Below are positions 51,950 to 59,758 of a stretch of DNA of 64,000 bases, one piece after another (positions within the stretch are counted from its first letter, which is position 1; each line of letters starts with the position of its first letter). The position numbers and the translations under genes were made by a program. Source of the stretch: Azospirillum sp. 412522 (GTDB taxonomy: Bacteria > Pseudomonadota > Alphaproteobacteria > Azospirillales > Azospirillaceae); assembly GCF_019805165.1 (NCBI RefSeq), contig NZ_RWIJ01000036.1, positions 25,845 through 89,844 of the forward strand, read 5' to 3'. A model generated the notes under the pieces. The model did no database searches and was not told where the DNA came from. It saw only the letters and a program-made list of their open reading frames with translations.

Positions 51950-52275
51950 TTCCGAAACGGGCGGTCGAGCTCCGCCTGGGCGAAATACGCCGACGCCTTG
52001 CGTAGGATCTCGTTCGCTTGGCGCAGTTCCCGGACCTCACGCTCCAGCGCCTTGATCCGCTCCTGCTCGTTCGTCGTTGGTCCCGGCCGCTTGCCCTGGT
52101 CACGTTCCGCCTGCCGGACCCAGCCCCGCAACGTCTCCGCCGTGCAGCCGATCTTCGCCGCGATCGAGTTGATCGCCGCCCACTGCGAGGCGTGCTCGTC
52201 GGCGTGATCGAACACCATCCGCACCGCGCGATCGCGGACTTCAGGGGCGTATTTGGGTGATGCCTGTTTCGTCAT
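51946..52275 (-). CDS. IS3-family OrfA (HTH, leucine zipper)
   Basis: A 109-residue protein with the IS3 OrfA helix-turn-helix (AAINSIAAKIGCTAETLRGWV) trimmed by a leucine zipper-like helix (IKALEREVRELRQANEILRK). It recognises the terminal inverted repeats and dimerises the transposase. Confidence 0.9.
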   Translation of the reverse strand: MTKQASPKYAPEVRDRAVRMVFDHADEHASQWAAINSIAAKIGCTAETLRGWVRQAERDQGKRPGPTTNEQERIKALEREVRELRQANEILRKASAYFAQAELDRPFRK

Positions 52276-52301
52276 GATGACCCCATCCTCTCAAGAAACG
52301 G

Positions 52302-52328
52302 GGCCTCCGGGAAACCTGGCGCGGTTCA
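52302..52328. repeat. IS3 terminal inverted repeat (right in window)
   Basis: 27 bases, exact reverse complement of 51005-51031; ends GGCGCGGTTCA. Confidence 0.93.
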
Positions 52329-52543
52329 CTCCTGCTGCTCGCCCTTCTGCTGACCAGCGCCCGTCGCGCCGCCTGCGGCGGGTTCCTCCGGCTCGGCCAG
52401 CCGGCCGCCTTCAAGGCCTGAAAAGGAAAAGGGCGCCAACCGGCGCCCCGAGTAGAGGGAGGATGTCCGAGACAACATCGGATGTCCTCAGCATCCGGCA
52501 ATCGCCTTTCCATTTCCTCTCCAACCCAATGGGAGAAACCCCC
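52329..52543. other. short phage remnant between IS and endolysin fragment
   Basis: Directly after the IS an open frame reads through a hydrophobic stretch (LLLLALLLTSARRAACGG) to a TGA at 52421 and could be the tail of a lost lysis-module gene. A stem-loop GGGCGCC-AACC-GGCGCCC (about 52434-52451) follows and has a T tract only on the minus strand. No intact gene is seen. Confidence 0.4.
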
Positions 52544-52786
52544 ATGTCCGCCACGCCCACCGGCGCGGCGATCCCGCGCGACCCCACCGAAGCCATCATC
52601 GACACCATCCTCCGCCGGGAGGGCTGGCCCCGCTACACCGACCGGCCGTCAGACCGCGGCGGCCCGACGAAGGGCGGCATCACGCTGGCGACGCTGACGA
52701 ACTGGAGGAAGCGTCCGGTCATGCGCAACATCGCGGAAAGTCGAGATTACTGGTCGTTACAGGCGCCGTCCGGCCGGTGCCTGTGA
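52544..52786 (+). pseudogene. endolysin (glycosyl hydrolase 108 type), truncated
   Basis: The start is well formed (GGGAG before the ATG at 52544). Residues 18-50 (IIDTILRREGWPRYTDRPSD, RGGPTKGGITLATLTNW) match the N-terminal half of GH108/ZliS-like phage muramidases, including the catalytic Glu in RREG. After about 60 residues the match ends and the frame closes at 80, where the family has about 180. The C-terminal domain is missing, marking the damaged right part of the prophage. Confidence 0.7.
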
Positions 52787-53325
52787 CGGGACGCTGTCCT
52801 GGCCGATGTGCAGCACGCGACCATTGGCAGGTACTGTCCTGGATTCGGGTGGCTCGGCATCCGATCGGCGGCTCCGGTGTGGGCGGCATTTTGGTGGCAG
52901 GGCGGACGCTGGTGGGAGAGCATTCAGCGTCTTAAGCGGCACGAAACCGTACCCAACTGGCTCTTCAGCGTGTCGATGATGCAGTTGCGCGTCGCCGCAC
53001 CCTGCTCACGCTCTGTCAGATGCGCCGGCAGCGGTCCTGCCAGCACCTGGAGCGCGGCCTCGTCGCTGGGAAGTGGAAAGCCGGCGGAATGCGAGAGCGT
53101 TGTGTCAGTGTACTGACCGGCGGCGCATCGGTCGTGGCCATGAATATGGCTACTATCGAGGTGGCTCTCTATCTGTCAGAATGCTCTAAAGGTTGCATAA
53201 TGGCGCAGAAGCCTTTGCAAAAATTTACTGATTTTTGCCAAATTCGCAGATTATGATGTAACGGATGACAATGTGGCGGCATTCGGTTGAATAGGGGGCG
53301 CATAAATGGATTTGTCTGGGGCGTC
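52787..53325. other. gene-poor stretch at the right prophage boundary
   Basis: No convincing gene is present. A minus-strand open stretch without a start codon (about 53165 down to 52930) has plausible codon use (AALQVLAGPLPAHLTEREQG) and may be the decayed end of a former gene. 53170-53290 is AT-rich and could hold a promoter for the next gene. No copy of the tRNA-Ser 3' end is found. Confidence 0.4.
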
Positions 53326-53700
53326 ATGGCGCCTGATCAGCTCATGCTGAAGCGTGCCGGACTCGACCTCGGCCTGGGAGCTCCGCTGTCCGACGGGACG
53401 CCCTTCGATGTCCCCGTGGCGCTCGGCACCGTCCACAAGAGCTGGCTGGCCATGCAGGCTCGCCGGTTCCAGCGCCTCGTCTTGGAGGCGCAGGCGCTGT
53501 TGGTATCGTCCGAGGATCGGATGCTCAGGAAACGCTGCCTGCGGAGCGAGGATCCCGGGGACTCTTTGTGCGACGCAATGGAGGCCGCGGCCTGGGTCCC
53601 ACGGAAGTCCTCCTGGTGTAATGCCCTTGATGCCGCCCTCCGGATGCTCGACGGGGACGGAGTCAGTCTGGATGCCACCTTGTGCGAGGTCTGGGAATGA
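53326..53700 (+). CDS. hypothetical protein
   Basis: A 124-residue protein of unknown function (LDLGLGAPLSDGTPFDVPVA, MEAAAWVPRKSSWCNALDAA). An upstream TTG at 53287 extends it by 13 residues. The same frame stays open again right after the TGA at 53698, so this may be the front part of an interrupted gene. Confidence 0.45.
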   Translation: MAPDQLMLKRAGLDLGLGAPLSDGTPFDVPVALGTVHKSWLAMQARRFQRLVLEAQALLVSSEDRMLRKRCLRSEDPGDSLCDAMEAAAWVPRKSSWCNALDAALRMLDGDGVSLDATLCEVWE

Positions 53701-53712
53701 CTTTGCCGTGGC

Positions 53713-53913
53713 TTGCACGAAAAGGGCGGTGGCGGGATCATCGCCGCGGCACTGGCAACGTTCGAGTGCGGCCATGCCATCGCCGAAGGCTTTTGGAGGG
53801 CGCGCAGGCGCGGGACGCCGCGAGACTCTCCCGACCATACCCCGCCCTCCATCCTCGCGGCCTGCGCCATGGGCGGGATGGATCAGCTGTCGCTGCCGGC
53901 TTTTCGCGGATAG
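53713..53913 (+). CDS. hypothetical protein, possibly the back part of the previous gene
   Basis: 66 codons from a TTG at 53713 (GGGGIIAAALATFECGHAIA, ILAACAMGGMDQLSLPAF), in the same frame as the preceding gene and separated from it by one TGA and four codons. Codon use looks coding. It could be a separate small gene or the C-terminal part after a nonsense mutation. Confidence 0.35.
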   Translation: MHEKGGGGIIAAALATFECGHAIAEGFWRARRRGTPRDSPDHTPPSILAACAMGGMDQLSLPAFRG

Positions 53914-54016
53914 CGGATGTGGTGCCGTCCTCCAAACCGAAGAGGGCGGGTGCATGGTCCCGTGACCGGGGCGCGCGTAAGGCGGGTCCATTTCAAGGAT
54001 GGCAGGGGCAACGCCA

Positions 54017-55285
54017 ATGGATGCTGAGAAAGTGAAGCCGGGCAGGAATATCGTCATCTGCTGCGACGGAACCGGCAACGAGATCGGCACGACGATCTCC
54101 AACGTCCTCAAGCTGTATCGCATTCTGGAGAAAAGCGAACGGCAGCGCGTTTACTACAATCCCGGCGTGGGGACGATCGGCCAGAAGAACGCTTGGCAGC
54201 GCTTCCGTCAGAGGGTGCGCGGCGTATTCGGGCTGGCGACGGGGTACGGGCTGGACGACGATGTCCTGGGAGCCTATCGGTTCCTGTGCGAAACCTATCG
54301 GGATGGCGACCGGATCTGGCTGTTCGGGTTCAGCCGCGGCGCCTACACCGTCCGGGTGCTGGCCGCCTTCCTGCACGTCATCGGTCTGCTCCGGCCCGAT
54401 CAGCTCAATCTCTCCGGCTACGCCCTGACCGCCTACATGGAGACGAACCGCGACCGCCGGCCGCTGGAGCCAGGCGACGGCGAGCCGGGGGAGGGCGCCG
54501 ACAGGAGCGCCGGCTGGGGCGGCAACGAGGCGCTGCACGCGGCCTGGGATTTCAGCCGGGTGGTCGGAGCGAAACCGGTGCAGATCGAATTCGTCGGCGT
54601 GTGGGACACGGTTGCCTCGGTCATCGTGCCGCGCCGTGGCCGCCTGCTTCCCGAACTGCAGATGCTGCGCTTCACGCGGACCAACCCCAGTGTCAAACGT
54701 TTCCGCCAAGCCATCGCGATCGACGAGCGTCGCCGGATGTTCAGGCTCAACCGCTGGACGGGCAGGCAGGAGTACCGGCCCGACCCCTTCAGGCCGGACG
54801 CCGCGGTGCCGCAGGATGTCCGGGAGGTCTGGTTCGCGGGCGTGCACGCCGACATCGGCGGCGGTTATCCGGAGTCCGAGAGCGGCCTGTCCAAGTTCCC
54901 CTTAGCCTGGATGATCGAGGAGGCCCACCGGCACGGCCTTCACGTCAACGACGCCATGGTCGATCATCTCGTGCATGGCAGGCCAAGGCCGGGCAGCCGC
55001 CACAGCTATGTCGCTCCGGATGCCACGGCCGACATGCACCAGTCCATGACGGCCGGCTGGCGGCCGCTCGAATGGTTGCCCAAACGGGCCAGATGGAGGG
55101 AATGGACGGACCGCGAGGTGCGCTTCGGCTGGTATCTGCCCCGGTCGGAGCCGCGCGTCCTGCCGCCGGGCGCCCTGGTCCACCGTTCGGTGAGGGAGCG
55201 GATGAAGCGCGTTCCGGACTACAGGCCCATCAATCTTCAAGAGCCGTGGATCTGGGACGATGAGTTGGATGGCTCCGGCGCGTGA
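54017..55285 (+). CDS. DUF2235 alpha/beta hydrolase (Tle1-like phospholipase fold)
   Basis: A 422-residue DUF2235 protein. It opens RNIVICCDGTGNEIG, the family's oxyanion/Asp motif. The nucleophile elbow is GFSRGAYTVR with Ser106. VQIEFVGVWDTVAS and GVHADIGGGYPES carry the Asp and His regions of the triad. DUF2235 enzymes include type VI secretion phospholipase effectors of the Tle1 group, but no VgrG, PAAR or immunity gene is seen here. Instead 46 bases separate it from the HNH-ATPase gene, so it may be the hydrolase of a three-gene defence-like operon. An ATG at 53999 is an alternative start. Confidence 0.82.
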   Translation: MDAEKVKPGRNIVICCDGTGNEIGTTISNVLKLYRILEKSERQRVYYNPGVGTIGQKNAWQRFRQRVRGVFGLATGYGLDDDVLGAYRFLCETYRDGDRIWLFGFSRGAYTVRVLAAFLHVIGLLRPDQLNLSGYALTAYMETNRDRRPLEPGDGEPGEGADRSAGWGGNEALHAAWDFSRVVGAKPVQIEFVGVWDTVASVIVPRRGRLLPELQMLRFTRTNPSVKRFRQAIAIDERRRMFRLNRWTGRQEYRPDPFRPDAAVPQDVREVWFAGVHADIGGGYPESESGLSKFPLAWMIEEAHRHGLHVNDAMVDHLVHGRPRPGSRHSYVAPDATADMHQSMTAGWRPLEWLPKRARWREWTDREVRFGWYLPRSEPRVLPPGALVHRSVRERMKRVPDYRPINLQEPWIWDDELDGSGA

Positions 55286-55331
55286 TGCCGGCCGGCCAAG
55301 GGATGCGCTCATAAAGCAGGGGAAAGGAGTC

Positions 55332-57695
55332 ATGCAGAAGGTCGAACGGGCGAACCAGCCGCCGCCACAGGGATTGCTGCGGCCGGAGGTCGAGAAGTCA
55401 CGCGAGGCGATGCGCGATTTCATGCTGATGGACTCTGAAAAACGCGCCCAGACACGGGCGCCGGTCGGCTCCGGGGTGTTGGACGACAAAAGCGTCAACG
55501 ATGCGTTGCGGACACTGTTCGGAGGGCGGTGCGCCTTCTGCGAGGCGCAGGCCGACACGCGCCCCTACCGTTTCCGGCCCCCGGCCGAGGCGCTGCCCTT
55601 CCAGCGATCCGACCATGGGCATCTGTATTATGTCTGGCTGGCCGACGCCTGGGAGAACCTCTATCCGATCTGCGCGTGCTGCCAGCCCGGCCAACCCGAG
55701 TATTTCCCAATTGTCGGCGCGCGGGCTCCTCTGCCGGACCAACGGGCGATCAATCGTTATGTCGACGAGAAGGTCGGGTTGTGGCGCGCTTATCCGATCC
55801 CCGAACGCTCGCTGCTGCTCGACCCTTGCCAATCCACCGACTTCCACCGCAGCCTGCGGCCGCGATGGGACGGACGGATCGTCGGCATTTCGGATCGTGG
55901 GGCAGCAACCGTCGAGACCTTCAATCTCAACCATGAGGTCCGGGTAAGGCAGCGGGAAAAGCGCCACGCCGCCTATTTCGAGAATCTGGTGACCGAAATG
56001 GCCGGAAACGGGGCGCGGCAGGCGGGTGCCAGTCCGGAGGCGCGACGCACGGTCGCCGATCTGTTCCGTTTCGCTGAGCTTGAGTTCGGGGGCACCTGGT
56101 ACCTGCTGCTGCGCCGGCTGGCCGCCGTCGTCGGCGGCAGCCTGGGGCCGAAGCCGGTTCTGTCGCCGTCCCGCATCCTGCGGTTCTACATGAGCGTCTA
56201 TGGCCAGCCGGACATCGGGCAGCGGCTGCGCGACGCCCGGAAACGCCTGGAGGACGAGGACGCGGAATCGGACAGCCCCGCACAGGCATCGGCCGCCGCG
56301 TCCATTGCCAGCAGGCGCCGCACCATGGGCGACGCGCGTCTGGCGGAGGTCAGGCTGACCAACTTCAAGGCCATCGAGGATCTGCCCCTTCGTCTGCCCA
56401 AGCCTCGTCCGGGCGCGCCGGGCGCCGGCGAGGACGCGCCTGTGCCGTCGGTGCTGATCCTGGGGGAGAACGCGGCGGGCAAGAGCTCGATCCTGGAAGG
56501 GATCGCCCTGGCCCTTTCCAGCGAATCGGCGCGCGACGATCTGAAGCTGTCGGCCCAGAGCTTTGTGCTGGATCCGTCGCTGATGGGAGGATCGAACGCG
56601 CCCATGCCGCGCGCGGCCAAGGTGGAGGTGATTCTGGACGATGGTACCCGGAGCCGGCTGACGATCACGTCCGACAGCATGGGCGGGAACAGCGATCCTG
56701 ATTTCAGGGCGCCACCGGTATTCGCCTACGGCGCCTTCCGGCACTATCAGCATAGCGGGCGCCGGTACTCGCCCGGCCAGCCGGTCCACAACCTGTTCGA
56801 CAGCCGTCCACTGAGCAATCCGCAGCCCTGGCTGCTGACGCTGGACGAAACACGCTTCGCGATGGTCATCCGGGCCTTGCGCGAGATCCTGTCAATCGAA
56901 GGCGAGTTCGAGGTGATCCAGCGGGATCCGGAAAAGCGCCTCTGCTGGATCGTGACCGCCGTGCAGGGACGCAACGGCGAAAGCACTTTGAGCCGCACGC
57001 CGCTGAGCGCCGTCTCCTCCGGCTTCCGGTCGGTGCTGGCCATGGCCTGCGAGATCATGCAGGGACTGATGGACCGTCGCGTCCTCGACAGGTTCGAGAC
57101 CCTGGTGAACGCGCGCGGCGTGGTCCTGATCGACGAGGTGGAGGCGCATCTCCACCCGCGTTGGAAGATGCAGATCATGCGGGGCCTTCGCCGGGCGCTG
57201 CCCAACATGACGATCATCGCTACCACCCACGACCCGCTGTGCCTGCGGGGCATGGAGGACGGCGAGGTGGTGGTCCTCCAGCGGGTGGCCAGCGAGGGGA
57301 GCGGCGCGGAGACCAGCCTGCCGGTCTTCGTGGAGCAGCTCGTTGATCTGCCGAACCTTGCCCAGTTGCGGATCGATCAACTGCTGACCTCCGATCTCTT
57401 CCAGCTCCATTCGACGGACGCGGCGGAGATCGACGACCGGCTCGCGTCGGTCGGCGAGCTGCTGGCGAAGCGCCTTGCCGGCGACCCTCTGTCGGAGGCC
57501 GAACGGGCGACCCTCGACAGTTTCCAAAGGGATATCGCCGAGGCGCTGCCGGTCGGATCGTCTCAGGCGCACCGGCTCGTGCAGGAGGCGGTCGCGGATT
57601 TCCTAAGGGAACGGCGCGCGGCCTCGAAGAAGAGGATGGAGGAACTGAGCCGGACGGCCAAGGACAACATCCTCCAGGCGCTGCGGGGGATCTGA
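55332..57695 (+). CDS. ATPase with N-terminal degenerate HNH-like domain (PtuA-like)
   Basis: A 787-residue protein. Residues 55-130 mirror the HNH protein encoded next: LFGGRCAFCEA with Cys67 and Cys70, then WENLYPICACCQPG with Cys114 and Cys117. The E-H pair of the partner is R77-P78 here, and the final Asn is Gln, so the nuclease site looks dead. Residues 335-650 form an AAA15/OLD-like ABC ATPase: RLTNFKAIEDL, Walker A GENAAGKSS (378-386), signature-like AVSSGFRS (560-567), Walker B VVLIDEVEAHLHP (597-609) and switch His in TTHDP. The C-terminal 140 residues are helical. The start at 55332 follows GGAAAGGAG; an ATG at 55260 would overlap the hydrolase gene. PtuA ATPases assemble into rings with PtuB nuclease in Septu defence. 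Confidence 0.85.
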   Translation: MQKVERANQPPPQGLLRPEVEKSREAMRDFMLMDSEKRAQTRAPVGSGVLDDKSVNDALRTLFGGRCAFCEAQADTRPYRFRPPAEALPFQRSDHGHLYYVWLADAWENLYPICACCQPGQPEYFPIVGARAPLPDQRAINRYVDEKVGLWRAYPIPERSLLLDPCQSTDFHRSLRPRWDGRIVGISDRGAATVETFNLNHEVRVRQREKRHAAYFENLVTEMAGNGARQAGASPEARRTVADLFRFAELEFGGTWYLLLRRLAAVVGGSLGPKPVLSPSRILRFYMSVYGQPDIGQRLRDARKRLEDEDAESDSPAQASAAASIASRRRTMGDARLAEVRLTNFKAIEDLPLRLPKPRPGAPGAGEDAPVPSVLILGENAAGKSSILEGIALALSSESARDDLKLSAQSFVLDPSLMGGSNAPMPRAAKVEVILDDGTRSRLTITSDSMGGNSDPDFRAPPVFAYGAFRHYQHSGRRYSPGQPVHNLFDSRPLSNPQPWLLTLDETRFAMVIRALREILSIEGEFEVIQRDPEKRLCWIVTAVQGRNGESTLSRTPLSAVSSGFRSVLAMACEIMQGLMDRRVLDRFETLVNARGVVLIDEVEAHLHPRWKMQIMRGLRRALPNMTIIATTHDPLCLRGMEDGEVVVLQRVASEGSGAETSLPVFVEQLVDLPNLAQLRIDQLLTSDLFQLHSTDAAEIDDRLASVGELLAKRLAGDPLSEAERATLDSFQRDIAEALPVGSSQAHRLVQEAVADFLRERRAASKKRMEELSRTAKDNILQALRGI

Positions 57696-57696
57696 G

Positions 57697-58647
57697 ATGC
57701 GGCGCGTGGCAAGGGGAACGGAACCACCGCCGGCGGCGCTCGGGGCCAGGGACAAAGACGGCAAAAACGAGCTGGAGCGCGCGCGGGCGCACATCAGCGA
57801 CCCGACGATGACCAAGAGCTTCGAGTTCAAGGCCTACAAGGACGAGGAGGTGAAGCGCAGGCTCCACGAGCTTTTCCACGGCAAGTGCGCCTATTGCGAA
57901 ACCTATTATTCGGCCTCCGCGCCGGTCGACGTCGAGCATTACCGGCCGAAGAACGCGGTCTATGAGGATAAGGAGCATTCCGGATACTGGTGGATCGCGA
58001 TGGCGTGGGACAACCTCCTGCCGAGCTGCATCGATTGCAACCGGAAGCGCAAGCAGGAGGTGAGGGTGGTCTCGGCCAGCCTGACGGTGCTGCGGGACGG
58101 CGCCAAGGCGGTCAACTCGGCGCAATCCGGCAAGAAGGACAGCTTCCCGCTCCGCCTGGGCGCGACGCGGCTGCAGGCGGAGCTGGTGGACTACGCTGGC
58201 GAGCAGGCGCTTCTTCTCAACCCCTGCGAGGACGACCCGGCGGCGCATCTCGACTTCGTCGTCGCGGACACGCCGACCTGCAGCCTCGTCGTTCCGCGCG
58301 GTGACGACGGTCAGCGCGAGCGCGGGGCAACCTCGATCCAGGTCTACGGCCTGAACCGGCTCGGGCTGGTGCAGGACCGCACCCGGCTGCTGCGGCGGCT
58401 GGAGTTTCTGGGCGAGCTGACCGTCGAGTTGGGGGTGCTCATCGACGATCTCGGTACGCCGGCGGTGGCTGAGGCGCTCGACGGGGTGACTGCGGCCACG
58501 GCGCCCGCCATCCTCCGCCGCCTGCGTACCCTGCTGGACCGGACCGCTGCCGAAATGAAGGCGATGACAGAACCGGATCAGCCTTACTCTGCCATGGCCA
58601 AGGCTTGGCTCGATGCCTTCATGGTGCGGCTTGATGGGAGGCCATAG
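57697..58647 (+). CDS. HNH endonuclease, PtuB/TIGR02646-like
   Basis: A 316-residue protein. Residues 55-120 form an intact HNH of the PtuB/retron-associated type: LFHGKCAYCE (Cys64, Cys67), VDVEHYRPKN with the Glu80-His81 catalytic pair, and WDNLLPSCIDCNRKRK (Cys111, Cys114, Asn115). The C-terminal 200 residues are helical and probably bind the ATPase. The ATG lies one base after the ATPase stop, so translation is coupled and equal dosage is likely. It would be the nuclease arm of the system. Confidence 0.87.
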   Translation: MRRVARGTEPPPAALGARDKDGKNELERARAHISDPTMTKSFEFKAYKDEEVKRRLHELFHGKCAYCETYYSASAPVDVEHYRPKNAVYEDKEHSGYWWIAMAWDNLLPSCIDCNRKRKQEVRVVSASLTVLRDGAKAVNSAQSGKKDSFPLRLGATRLQAELVDYAGEQALLLNPCEDDPAAHLDFVVADTPTCSLVVPRGDDGQRERGATSIQVYGLNRLGLVQDRTRLLRRLEFLGELTVELGVLIDDLGTPAVAEALDGVTAATAPAILRRLRTLLDRTAAEMKAMTEPDQPYSAMAKAWLDAFMVRLDGRP

Positions 58648-58738
58648 AGCAAGCGGAACACTTTGCAACAGAGCCGCAAGTGAAGACCCGTCCTGCCGTC
58701 CCAACACCCGGGTGATCCGCCCGGGCGAAGGCAGCGCA

Positions 58739-59470
58739 TCAACCGGCGATGCCGAGTTTCCGCCGCATCCGTCCGGCGCGTCCGCCATTCTGCCTGGCGG
58801 CCCTGGCCCGGTTGGCCAAGGCCCGCAGGTAATGGGTCTTGGTGCGCAGAATATGCTCCTCCAGGATCTCCGGCAGCGGCCCCTCGTCCCGCCGTTCGAA
58901 CAGCTGGGCGATGCGCGCGTGATCGACGAAGGACCGATCGGTTTCCGCCTCCCCGGTCACGGCAAGATGGGTGCGCAGCGCGGAAACACGGGCGAGGCTG
59001 GTCACATAGGCGTGGCGAAGATATCGGTTCCCGCAATGCTCGAAGAAGGCATTGTGGAAGGCCATGTCGGCCATGCTGTACATCCGCATGTCGTTCCCTT
59101 CCCGTGCCCGTCGCATCATCTCCAGCGCCTCGTTCAGGCTTGCCAGGGTTTCCGGTGCGGCACGCCGCATGGCGAGGATCGAGGCCTTCAGCTCAAGCGC
59201 GATGCGGAATTCGCAAAGCTCCAGAAGCTCCTCCTCGGTCGGGTTGAAGACGTATGTGCCGGATTTCGGCACCACCTCGACCAGCCCTTCCATCTGCAGG
59301 ATGCGCATCGCCTCGCGGACCGGCGTGCGGCTGATGCCCATCGCCTCGGCCAAGCTGTCCTCCGGGATAGCCTCCCCCAAGTCGAATTCGGCCTGAACGA
59401 TGGCGTCCCTGATCCGCTCCGCCACCTCCTGGGTCAGCGAAACCTGCTTTGCTTGGCTTTCCTTGGCCAT
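58739..59470 (-). CDS. GntR/FadR-family (FCD) transcriptional regulator
   Basis: A 243-residue regulator. The winged helix-turn-helix (VAERIRDAIVQAEFDLGEAI, SLAEAMGISRTPVREAMRIL) is followed by an all-helical FCD ligand domain with the metal-binding Asp/His pattern (MADMAFHNAFFEHCGN, EEHILRTKTHYL). AGGGCG precedes the ATG at 59470. It is divergent from the dehydrogenase gene and likely controls it and the TRAP transporter through the palindrome at 59627, with the hydroxyacid as ligand. Confidence 0.9.
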   Translation of the reverse strand: MAKESQAKQVSLTQEVAERIRDAIVQAEFDLGEAIPEDSLAEAMGISRTPVREAMRILQMEGLVEVVPKSGTYVFNPTEEELLELCEFRIALELKASILAMRRAAPETLASLNEALEMMRRAREGNDMRMYSMADMAFHNAFFEHCGNRYLRHAYVTSLARVSALRTHLAVTGEAETDRSFVDHARIAQLFERRDEGPLPEILEEHILRTKTHYLRALANRARAARQNGGRAGRMRRKLGIAG

Positions 59471-59626
59471 GATGCGGCGCCCTGCATGTCCCCGGAAGAA
59501 GCGGGTCGTTACCGTCGCCCGATCTGGAACTGAAGGCTTCCGGCCCGAACGGAGCGTCGAACGTGGTGCGGGCAACCGCGTCTGTCAAGCAACCATCGAT
59601 CCGGCAATCATGAGTCCGCGTTGGCC

Positions 59627-59645
59627 CTTGCATCTTGGATGCAAG
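59627..59645. promoter_or_regulatory. 19-bp palindromic operator for the FCD regulator
   Basis: CTTGCATC-TTG-GATGCAAG is a perfect inverted repeat 157 bases upstream of the regulator start and 114 bases before the dehydrogenase start. TTGCAT (59629) and TATGCT (59653) with an 18-base spacer may be the rightward promoter, so a bound repressor would block it. Confidence 0.62.
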
Positions 59646-59758
59646 AACATGTATGCTAGTTCAACGATCAATCAGGAAGGGTTCCCCCGATCGGCGCAGC
59701 GCCGAACGGGCGGCATGCTCCCGAACAAACCTCACGTCCCCGAAGACATTGGGATTTC

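Larger units (their letters stand above)
51005..52328 (-). mobile_element. IS3-family insertion sequence
   Basis: A 1324-base element bounded by perfect 27-base inverted repeats (51005-51031 and 52302-52328; ends TGAACC...GGTTCA). It carries overlapping orfA and orfB on the minus strand. The flanking three or four bases do not match (CCT on the left, CTC on the right), so there is no visible target duplication. The left flank is the tape measure gene and the right flank is unrelated to it. Confidence 0.93.

Noticed and set aside
53251..54123. 290-codon - strand open frame at the accessory island
   Set aside because: The + strand frames have better protein-like composition; this one is Pro/Arg/Gln-rich and has no start signal.
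54017..55285. DUF2235 gene as a type VI secretion effector
   Set aside because: No VgrG, PAAR, Hcp, adaptor or immunity gene is in the window and the spacing ties it to the ATPase/HNH genes. The possibility is kept only as an alternative.
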